Assembly (NCBI GenBank): GCA_007449985.2
Contig: VIIQ02000779.1
Span: 1 to 64,000 of the forward strand
Length of the DNA: 64,000 bases
Reading direction: 5' to 3'
DNA from: Desmodesmus armatus
Taxonomy: Eukaryota; Chlorophyta; Chlorophyceae; Sphaeropleales; Scenedesmaceae
The position numbers were made by a program, and so were the translations under genes. This document shows, piece after piece, positions 1 through 8,861 of the stretch. How positions within the stretch are numbered: position 1 is the stretch's first letter; every line of letters begins with the position of its first letter. The notes beneath the pieces were generated by a model. It worked only from the letters and a program-made list of their open reading frames with translations, made no database searches and was not told where the DNA came from.

Positions 1-420
1 GTGAACGCAAAGAGTGTTGTGTTGTGCTGTGTTGTGCTGAGCCGCGACATGCTGTATGTGGGCAGGCACACAGCCCCAGGGACCTGGTGTTTGGAAAAGG
101 GGGTGAAGGCAGGTGAGCATGATCTTGTGATGTGCTGTCTCTGAGATGCTGCTGTGTGGGCAGGCACACAGCCTCAATGTACTGGTGGGGAAGCAGCAGT
201 GAGTGTGATCTTCTCATGTGCTGTGCATGTCGTGCTGTGCTGTGATTGCGGTGGTGTAAGCAGGTGGGCACAGCATCAGGGATCTGGGGGGGAGGACGGC
301 AGTGAGTGTGGTCTTGTCATATGATGTGCATGCCATGCTGTGCTGTGATTGCTGTGAGTGCGGTGGTGTCAGCAGGTACACAGCATCACGGACCTGCCCA
401 ACGTGAGGAGGTGGGGACGA
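1..420. repeat. Degenerate tandem repeat in aspartokinase intron
   Basis: Three to four imperfect copies of a unit of roughly 110-120 bases recur, each with a GCAGGY-ACACAGC core, a purine-rich stretch and a TGTGCTGTG-rich stretch. It lies in the intron after the last aspartokinase exon seen. I find no coding signal in it. Confidence 0.5.
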
Positions 421-2622
421 TGTGCAAAGCAAGGCATGGAGGTGGTGTGTGGTGTGATGCACTGTGGCCTGCCTGTGACCTGACCCCCCCCCCCCTCACC
501 TTGCGAGGGTCAGCACTGTAGACTCCGTCCACATCAGTCCATATTGTGATGTAGCTGCTGCGGAACATTGAGCCCAAAATGGTGGCACTGAAGTCACTGC
601 CATTGCGCTTCAGCGTGGTGGCTGACCCCTGGAAAAATGAGCACGAAGGGGGGGGGGGGGTGAAAAAGATTGGTGGATGAGTTTCACCTTTCATGGCACT
701 TGCAGTCAGCTGGTGGAGCACTGCAGCAACACAACCCTACACACATAGCCGAAATTCCCCCCCCCCCCAGACACAGCACGTGGCAATGAAATCACTGCCA
801 TTGGGCTTCAAGGTGTGGCCTGACCCCTGGAGGGGGAGAGCGGGGGGAGGGGGGGGGGGGAGGGGGGGGAGCAATGCAGAGGGATCAGCAAATGGAAGAG
901 CCATTTGATGACGATGATTGGCATTCGGCAGCTGTTGAGCTGTAGTGGACTTGCCACAAGACCCATCAGAGCCGATGTTCTCCACCAACGACTGACAAAC
1001 CCCACACTTTGTGTTCTTGGCGATGAACCCTGTTGCCACCACGATCTTGTGGTTGCCGTGTGTCTTGAACCACGCCTCCAACCGCTTGTCACTCTCCTCC
1101 TCCTTCAAATCCACAGAGGTCCCGTCACTCGTGGTGTGACCACCAACACGTCACGGGTGTCCATGAATGCCACGTCAGCACCAGCCTGTTCAGTGCTGCT
1201 GTCAGCAGGGGCGCTCCACACAGCTCGCCGTGACCAAACCACAAAGTCGATGAACGCATCCGTGGCAATGCCGGCTGCAGTGACAATAGCACGAGGGGAA
1301 TGGGGTGGTGGTGGGGGCGGAGGGGGGGAGCGCAGGTTTAAGATCAGGGGGTGCACAAGGACGGGTGCAAAATGAACAGACGAGGGGCAACGTGAGGAGG
1401 TAAGGGAGTAGTGTCCATGAATGCACGTCAGCACCAGCCTGCTTCAGGGCTGCTGTTAGCAGCTGGGCGCTCCACAGCTCGCCGTGACCAACCACGAAGT
1501 CGATGAACGCATCCGTAGCAATGCCGGCTGCAGTGACAATAGCACGAGGGGAATGGTGGTGGTGGTGGGGGCGGGGGGGGGGGGGAGCGCAGGTTTAAGA
1601 TCAGGGGGTGCACAAGACGGGTGCAAAATGAACAGACGAGGGGCAACGTGAGGAGGTAAGGGAGTAGTGTCCATGAATGCCACGTCAGCCCAGCCTGCTT
1701 CAGTGCTGCTGTCAGGAGCTGGGCGCTCCACAGCTCGCCGTGGCCCACCACAAAGTCGATGAACGCATCCGTGGCAATGCCGGCTGCAGTGACAATAGCA
1801 CGAGGGGAATGGGTGGTGGTGGTGGGGGCGGAGGGGGGGAGCGCAGGTTTAAGATCAGGGGGTGCACAAGACGGGTGCAAATGAACAGACGAGGGGCAAC
1901 GTGAGGAGGTAAGGGAGTAGTGTCCATGAATGCCACGTCAGCACCAGCCTGCTTCAGGGCTGCTGTTAGCAGCTGGGCGCTCCACAGCTCGCCGTGACCA
2001 ACCACGAAGTCGATGAACGCATCCGTAGCAATGCCGGCTGCAGTGACAATAGCACGAGGGGAATGGGGTGGTGGTGGGGGCGGAGGGGGGGGGAGCGCAG
2101 GTTTAAGATCAGGGGGTGCACAAGACGGGTGCAAAATGAACAGACGAGGGGCAACGTGAGGAGGTAAGGGAGTAGTGTCCATGAATGCCACGTCAGCACC
2201 AGCCTGCTTCAGTGCTGCTGTCAGGAGCTGGGCGCTCCACAGCTCGCCGTGGCCCACCACAAAGTCGATGAACGCATCCGTGGCGATGCCGGCTGCAATG
2301 AAGGGAGAGGGTGCAGAAAGGTGGGTGGATCAGAAGCTACAACCGACGCTTTCGGCCTCTTGTCAGCAGTGATGCAGAAGCAGTCACCACTGGCATTGGC
2401 AGGTCAGCTGCTGCTGCTGCTGCTGCTCCTGCTGCTGCACTGTGCTGCTGTGCATCCTGAGATACATCTCCCCCCGCCCTCCAAGGCACACTGTGCTGCT
2501 GCTACCCGCTGCTGCAGGCACCTGCAGCCGGACTCCAAGCTTGTCGTGTTTCTTTCTGCCATGTTCGCACACACCTCCCTGATCTCCCCCCCCCTTCCCT
2601 GCTGCGGCCAAATTTCTGCGCC

Positions 2623-2674
<52 letters not shown>

Positions 2675-5307
2675 ACCCAGATGCAAATGGCCTGCAGCAT
2701 AGCCTTGAGGTTGCTGACATCATCCATCAAGCGGGACCCCCTCCCTCACCCCTTGCTGCTGGCTGCTGCTGGCATCTGCAGACAGACAACAAGCTCCTGC
2801 CCCCTCCTTGCGCAATCCTCCCCCCCCCCCTCCCCCACCCGCCTCCGCTGCCCCCCCCCCCCCCCCCCGAGCTTCCCTGTTTGCCCCCCCCCCCTCACCG
2901 ATGCATATGGCCTGCAGCATAGCCTTGAGGTTGCTGACATCATCCATCAAGCGGGACACAAACGCCACCAGGTCGGGACCATCACCCAACAGCTGCTTGG
3001 CTGTCTCAACATGCTTCTCCTGTGAACAACAACACAAGCAGCAGCAGCAGCAGCAGCAGCAGCATGTGAAGACAAGCAGACACCGACATGTGTATCTCGC
3101 GCTCGGCTAGGAGAAGACACGCTGTGTGTAACCACTACACATCGCTTTCTTTTTGTCGCGTACGCAGGTGTGTGCACAGGCAGGCTACCATGCTGGCTCT
3201 TAGGCATGCCACCTGACTGTTACACCATGCAGTGTGGTGTGAGGTGTGTCCCCCCCCTCCCAAAAAGCTGCACACATCCACCGGCACCTGTGTGCTTCTG
3301 ATCAGCCGCTGCTGTGTGTTTTTCATCACCCGCTGCTCAACCACACTACCAGCAGCTGCACTTGTAAAGGATTCTCAGCACAGCCTTCCTCACAAAGCTC
3401 CAGCCCAGCTTGTTTGGCCTGCCCTGCTGCTGCTGGAATGCTGTCAGCTGCTGTGCTGAGCTGTGCTATGCCGTGTCGTGCTGCATGAATCAACGGTGTA
3501 GTATGTGTGCCAACGGCATATCACAACATGTGTACACCGCCACTCCCTCTCCCCCCCCCATGCCAGATACACACACCGCACCTGCAGTGCTTGCATGGTC
3601 ACCAGGACTGCTGACAACACCCCCCCCCCAAAAAAAACCGCCTGCTGAGGATGCATTTGCCTGCCCCGGTGTTACAAATTCATCAATCACCTGTGTCAGC
3701 ACACCTGGTTCCCCCCCTGCAGTTGCTTGATCCCGCGGCACCAAGCCTCCCCACCCACCCAATCCCCCCCCCCCCCCCCCGCGACTGCCCCCCTCCCCCA
3801 CCACCACCCGCACCTGCATTGCTGCCAGGTCGACCAGGAAAGCTGCATGACCTCCCTCCCCCTCCCCAAAACCCCTTGCCCCCCATATTCATACTGCACT
3901 CCTAGTACCCCCCCCCCCCGGGCCCCTTGCCCGGCCCCCAAACACCACCCTGCATGCCCCCCCCCTCCCCTCAATCGCACCTGCAGTGCTGCCAGGTCCA
4001 CCAGGAATGCTGCGTCCTGTCGTGCTGCCTTGCTGATCATGTTGAGGATGAGGTCAGTCACCTTCACAGGGGACTCAGGACTGCTGCCCATGGCACTGAC
4101 TACAACCACAGTCTGGTTAGTCGTCTCCTTGATCATCTGCAAGGAAACACACATCACACATTACACAGGATATGAGGTGCAGAGGAAGTGTTTTGATGTG
4201 TGTGATGTCAGTTGACCCCTCAGTGCTGCCCATGGCACTGACAACAACCACAGTCTGGTTGGTGGTCTCCTTGATCATCTAGGAATATAAAAGAGCACAC
4301 AGCGCACAGCAAAAGGCACAGGGAGAGCATGTGTTTGTGAGCAGAGGCGGTGTGTATCTGTGTTGTGAAGAAAGGCACTGCTGCCATAGCACTGCCTACA
4401 ACTACTGTCTGGTTGGTCGTCTGCTTGATCATCTAGGAATATGACAGAGCACACAGCGCACAGCACAAGGCACAGGGAGAGCATGTGTTTGAGAGGAGAG
4501 GCGGTGTGTATCTGTGTTGTGAAGAAAGGCACTGCTGCCCATCGCACTGACTACAACTACTGTCTGGTTGGTAGTCTCCTTGATCTTCTACAAACAAGGT
4601 GATAAGGGGCGAATCAGGAAACAAACAGCACACGGGACAGGGTATGGAGAGCATGAGAGGGACAGAGAGAACTGTATATGTTTGCGATGTCAGGTGACCC
4701 CTGGGTGCAACCCATAGTGCAGGTGTTGATGTATCCTGCCATGCTGCTACCCCATCCTGAGCTGATTGCTGTCAGCAGCTGCAGAGTGCCATGTACAATA
4801 AAATCATCTTTGAATAAGAAACACCACCCGCGCTATCCTGCTGAAACGGTTGCTGCAGTTGCGCGATCACCATCAGCAGCAGCAGCTGTAGCAGCAGTTT
4901 GACCAGTGCTGCCACCCCAGCACAGCCCCCCAGCAGGCAGGGCTCACCAGTTGAGCAGCAGCCTTGAGCCTAGCGGCAGATGCCATGCAGGTGCCGCCAA
5001 ACTTGTGCACCTGCCAGTGCCCACCCTTTGTGAACCCCTCCAAGGCCTGGCTAGGGGCGTCTGCCAGCACGCTGCGGACCACGCAGGTACTCCTGCGCGA
5101 AAGCCTGCTTCCGGATGCTTTGCGGCTGGTCCTTGCTGACGCCTGAGGCAGCACTGGGACTGTGTTTGCGTTTGACGAACCATGTGCCCGTGCTGTCACC
5201 TGCTGCCTGTTGCTGCTGCTGAACAGACCGTTCTGAAGCTGCTTCGACGATCCTTCGCGACCGCTGGTGGAGCACACAGGCCCCTGGTGGGCACGCAGGG
5301 CCTGCAT
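1..5307 (-). CDS. Bifunctional aspartokinase-homoserine dehydrogenase, N-terminal part (3' end outside window)
   Basis: Aspartokinase phosphorylates aspartate, the first step to Lys, Thr, Met and Ile; the plant bifunctional enzyme also carries homoserine dehydrogenase and acts in plastids. Exons I place, in transcript order: 5307-4948, 4136-3981, 3019-2899, 1274-1001, 628-500; phases agree except for one missing base in the fourth. The start is the ATG at 5307, giving about 95 basic, Ser-rich residues (likely transit peptide) before VHKFGGTCM, the kinase N-terminal motif. Later come VVVVSAMGSS, a helical segment ending NLKAMLQAICI, VLVVTP, IVVATGFIAKN, TLKRNGSDFSA and TIWTDVDGVYSADPRK. The order and the GHGELWSAQLL-type motif match ThrA/plant AK-HSDH rather than the lysine-sensitive monofunctional enzyme. 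The dehydrogenase half would lie left of base 1. The fourth exon is damaged (see findings). Identity is secure; exon 4 is not. Confidence 0.88.
780..826 (-). repeat. Truncated 5' copy of aspartokinase exon 5
   Basis: A splice acceptor (CCAG) followed by about 45 bases matching the start of the exon at 628-500: it reads GSGHTLKPNGSDFIAT against GSATTLKRNGSDFSAT in the real exon. The match stops inside the exon and there is no equivalent of the TIWTDVDGVY part. It sits about 200 bases upstream of the true exon in transcript direction. Confidence 0.75.
1375..2292 (-). repeat. Array of four truncated copies of aspartokinase exon 4
   Basis: Four units of about 254 bases, with acceptors at 1527, 1783, 2037 and 2292 on the minus strand, followed by the complete exon at 1274. 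Each unit has a CTGCAG-type acceptor, then about 110 bases of exon (AGIATDAFIDFVVGHGEL through ADVAFMDT in most), then a common intron filler containing a poly-G/C tract. All four lose homology at the same point, just after ATGGACAC. Units 1527 and 2037 share one set of variants, units 1783 and 2292 another, so the array is built from dimers of about 509 bases. Confidence 0.9.
2624..2674. repeat. 51-base poly-C tract
   Basis: An uninterrupted run of 51 C on the plus strand (poly-G on the transcribed aspartokinase RNA), in an intron between exons 3 and 4. Many shorter C/G runs occur throughout 480-4000. Such runs are hard to sequence and can fold as G-quadruplex or i-motif. Confidence 0.95.
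2679..2737 (-). repeat. Truncated 3' copy of aspartokinase exon 3
   Basis: About 58 bases nearly identical to the end of the exon at 3019-2899 (SRLMDDVSNLKAMLQAICI). The copy lies downstream of the full exon in transcript direction. It lacks the first half of the exon and ends at a GGTGGG that replaces the true donor. Confidence 0.85.
3814..3849 (-). repeat. Truncated 3' copy of aspartokinase exon 2
   Basis: Some 36 bases repeat the end of exon 2 (AAFLVDLAALQ, here AAFLVDLAAMQ) including a GTGCG donor. It sits about 130 bases downstream of the true exon end at 3981. Confidence 0.75.
4222..4587 (-). repeat. Three truncated copies of aspartokinase exon 2
   Basis: Copies start after acceptors at 4587, 4432 and 4278 and read IKETTNQTVVVVSAMGS or a near variant, then lose homology after the AMGSS/AMAAV point. 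Spacing is about 155 bases. The complete exon follows at 4136. Two copies have acceptor CCTAG, one has TTGTAG, and the real exon has TTGCAG, so each copy keeps a usable AG. Confidence 0.9.
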
Positions 5308-5676
5308 TTTGCCGCTGTGCACTACGGCACCACTGCGGGAGAGTCTTGCAAGCAAATTACGCAAATTGATCAGAATCACCAATCACTGATTGCAAGTACT
5401 GGACAACAAGTTGAAAGAAGGAGGGTTTATGTGTGGATCATGTCGAACGAAGTTTATCACAGTACTCAGCCAGACTGGTTTTCACTTTCGTTTGGCAAAC
5501 GCTTCAACTATTTTCAAACGCTTCTGCTCATGAGCCAAGGGCCACTAGACCATCCTGCCAGCCTGGCCAGCTGGGACGTGGATGGGTCAGCTGTGGGACA
5601 AAACTGGTGTGTTCCCACACCACTTGCTGCTGCACTCATCGTCCAATCATTCCAACAGCGCCTCAACCAGGATCTA
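5308..5676. other. Intergenic, promoter region of the aspartokinase gene
   Basis: This gap of 369 bases separates the stop of the upstream minus-strand gene from the aspartokinase ATG. It is richer in A/T than its surroundings around 5340-5520. I see no clear TATA box or other named element, and no coding potential. Confidence 0.4.
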
Positions 5677-8400
5677 TCACGGCTTTACACAGTTCAGGTC
5701 CCTAAACTCCGTGTGAGACAGGCCAGCAGTAAACACGCCGACACCTGCTGCCAGCAGCTGCCGATACGCCCACAGGTTCCTGTCAGCCCTAGATTCAACA
5801 CTATCTCCAGATACTGCTGAACCCTGCTGCATCACACCCCAGGTGCCAGCCCAGCCAGGGTACTGCTGCTGCTGCACTAGCAGCCCAGCCACTGCATCAG
5901 GCTGTGCAGTGTCTTCTGGTAATGATCCCACCCCTGCTGCAGCTTCAGGATCAATACTACTGCTGCAGCCACCACCATCACTCCGAATAACGCTGCTACT
6001 ACTGTGCTGGGGTACACCTCCTGCTGCACTAGCAGCAGTACTGCTGCTGCCAGTAGCTGCCAGTGGTGACTGCTGCTGGTGGTCAACCCCACCCCTGCTG
6101 CTGCTATCAGCAAAATCACCGCTGCTGGGGTGCAGCTGGTTGGCTTCCAAAGGTCCACAGTATTCCCGTGCTAAGCTCACAAAGTGCTGCACGTCCTCAT
6201 CGCGGTCAGTGCGCCTGAAAACCCCTGCCAGCCTGACACCCCGCTGCTGCACCTCTGGTGACACGTATCGCTTGTAGTACCGCAGGCGGTTCTTGGTGGA
6301 GGGGTGGAGGCTGCAGGCAGAGGCAGCAGCAGCAGCAGTGCGATGGCGTTGGCAGCAGCAGCAAATGATAGGCACTGGCAATGCCTTCCAGCAGGAAGCG
6401 GGCAGTGCAAAGACTCATGCCAGTGTGGGCGTAACTATAGTATACGAAGATGTATAGCATGCCAGCTCACAGGCAATTCCAGTGTGGGCGTAACTATAGT
6501 ATACGAAGATGTATAGCATGCCAGCTCACTTTAACGGGACGTAGTGGAAGCGTGAATGTTTGCGATGGAAAAGGGAAGTTGGGATATGTGTTGGAGCTGA
6601 AGCTTCTGGGCTTGGGTAACTAGGTTACCAGCAATGACTGTATATTGCCAATGCTTCCCAATAGATGAAGCCGCCTACGTTGCAAGGTCCAGACGTAGTT
6701 CTGTCCGCACTGTACGTATAACAGTCAGGCCGGCTATGAGCAGTCAAGCTCTAGCCATAAGATAATATACTGTAACATTCCCGTTACACTCACAGCTTCA
6801 CCAGGCAGCTGCTGCTGTCTTGCACTGCCTGTGGCCCACCTGCCCCCCTCTACACACACCTGCCCCCTCCCTATCTACTCACCTGCCCACCCAGCACCAG
6901 CTCGCCCACCTGCGGCAAGCGGCCTCAAAGTCTCTTGACACGTCATGGCCCCTGATGTGGGCACGCAGCAGCAACCCACCAGGGCTTTGCCCACCAACAC
7001 TGCTGGCACCTCTGCTGCCACCGCTGCTGCCGTCACTGCTGCTGCTGCTGCTGCTGCCAGTGCGGCACCAGCAGCGGTTGAGAGCAAAGCGTATGAACTC
7101 CAGGCCGTACCACAGAGCCCGGGGTGCACCCGTCTTGCGGTTGCGACACCCTGTGTCCCACACGACGCAGCTGCACAGCGCAGCATAGCACAGCATCACG
7201 GCATACATCATCTGTCAAAGTTGCCGAAGTGTGCCGCAAACAGGCAATGGGGGCCTACCTTTTACAAGCTGTTGCTGCCAGCCAGTATCACTCAACCTCC
7301 AGATGCAATGCGCCAGTCTGGAGGCCCCCTCCGCAGAAACCTTTCCCCGCCCCCTCCGCAAGAACCCCCCTCCCCCCCCCCCCCCCCCACACACACACCT
7401 GTGTCCCAGTGCCAGTGCCAGCAGCAGGTTTGCGTCCAGCTCCAGCAGCAGCGCCTCAAACGCCTGCTGCTCTAGGCTGGTGCTGCGGATGCGAACAACA
7501 CTACACCACCAGCAGCAGCAGCACATGCAGGCACACCACGTACTTGCTGCTTTGATTTTGCAGCATGTAAAACACCTGGGAAAGACAAGCTTGCATGTGC
7601 AGGTGCCGTGTGGAACACCACCAGCGTCACAGGGCAGGGTATTGGGTGCTGGTACCTGCAGGTGCCCTCACGCATCACAGCTGCGAGAGCTGTCGAGCCT
7701 TTGAATCTACTGCCTGGACACAAGATGCCTCAGGCTCTGCTGTGCGTGTCCTGGTTGTACGTAGCCGATGGCCCCCTGCGCTGTGCTGTCACCCTACTCG
7801 CGTAGCGCGCACTCACGCCCTGGGGAAGGGGGGGCGGCAATCGAATATGCGCAGGGACACCAAATTTGCAGGCTGCACAAACATGTACTTTGTCTGCTGT
7901 ACCTGAATGGTAGCTGCAGCTGCTGCATGAGGGGCAACAGGTCGAGTCCATTGGTCAGGTTGACATAGTGCTTGCTGCTGCACAGGTCTGGCAACCTGCT
8001 GCCCTCCAGCAGCTGTCCTGCGGGCAACATACACACACATGAGGTAAGCTTATAACCTTGCTGAGGCACACCATGCATCATATACACAGAAGCTCCCCAC
8101 TGCTGTGTGATTTCTCGACCCTCTGCTCGCCATCCGCCACTGCACCCTCCCTGCTCCCCTTCCACCCCCCTCCCCTGGGCGCACCAGGGCATTGGGGAAG
8201 ACTTGCCCCAGTTGGTGCCTGACTTGGCGCTCATCTGGGGTTTCTACGTGTCCATGGAAGATTTTTGAGGCCGCAGCTCGTGATCTGGGGCGGGCACAAC
8301 AGTGTGGGGGCCACCCCCTGGTGGGGGTGGGCATGTGACAGGTGAGTAGGACCATGAGTCACCGCAGACCTTCTTGCGTGAAAACAAGACGATGCCACAT
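5677..8400 (-). CDS. Conserved-looking protein of unknown function, six exons
   Basis: I do not recognise this gene. A phase-consistent model is 8400-8370, 8276-8185, 8012-7903, 7500-7399, 7170-6910 and 6310-5677 (about 409 residues). Compact, unbiased segments suggest a real folded domain: LCSSKHYVNLTNGLDLLPL, LPFSVVRIRSTSLEQQAF, LELDANLLLALALGHSCVVW, PRALWYGLEFIRFALNR and NRLRYYKRYVSPEVQQRGVR. A Ser/Gly linker and a Ser/Gln/Ala-rich C-terminal part follow. The fifth donor is ambiguous: GTGGGC after 6910 and GTGAGT after 6889 keep the same phase. The first exon is the weakest part: another ATG at 8521 opens a basic, transit-peptide-like reading frame that does not join in phase. The CXC gene starts 460 bases away on the other strand, so the two may share a promoter. 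Confidence 0.55.
6420..6529. repeat. Exact 51-base direct repeat
   Basis: The segment 6420-6470 is repeated without change at 6479-6529, separated by 8 bases. The unit is AT-rich compared with its surroundings and includes ACTATAGTATACGAAGATG. It lies in the last intron of the unknown minus-strand gene. Confidence 0.9.
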
Positions 8401-8861
8401 CTGCAACACTGAAATTCGTCCGTTTCGCTGGCGCTACCAAACCCGAGGTTCTGCCCTCCCTCCGAAAAATCAAACTCAAAATAATGAAAGTATGTGGCCA
8501 GTGTGCAGCTGTGCGTCGCATTCAAACGTCAAAACGCGAACACTTTCATTTGCATTGACGCTTTGAGGTTGACAGAGTGCCCCCGTCTGTGGAGCTCCAC
8601 TCGGCTCGTTTCAACCAAACGTCCTGGGCGCATTCCCTCTAGTTAGGCTGCACAACCGTCAGGACCATTCATCACAGAAAGCGCAGGCGTGCAGGCTTGA
8701 CACCACGCAAGAAAGCAGATGCAGCCTGACAGCAGGGGACAGCCAGGGCTCATACCTGGAGCCGGTGGTACGCGCTGTCGCATGGTTTTGAAATCACACC
8801 CACCCTTTTGGCGTTGCGCGGTGCTGAGCAGCTGGGTCTCCCCTTTGCAGGCTTCCCTGCC
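8401..8861. promoter_or_regulatory. Divergent intergenic region between unknown gene and CXC gene
   Basis: About 460 bases between two divergently transcribed genes, containing the likely 5' UTRs (the CXC coding start lies just after an acceptor at 8850, so its first exon is partly here). No specific binding site is evident. Confidence 0.4.

Noticed and set aside
1375..2292. CRISPR-like or satellite array
   Set aside because: Units are about 254 bases with exon homology and splice acceptors. There are no short repeats with unique spacers, and the setting is a eukaryotic gene.
8231..8521. ATG at 8521 as start of the unknown minus-strand gene
   Set aside because: It gives a transit-peptide-like N-terminus but does not join the next exon in phase by any donor I can see. 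The ATG at 8400 does. Neither is proven.
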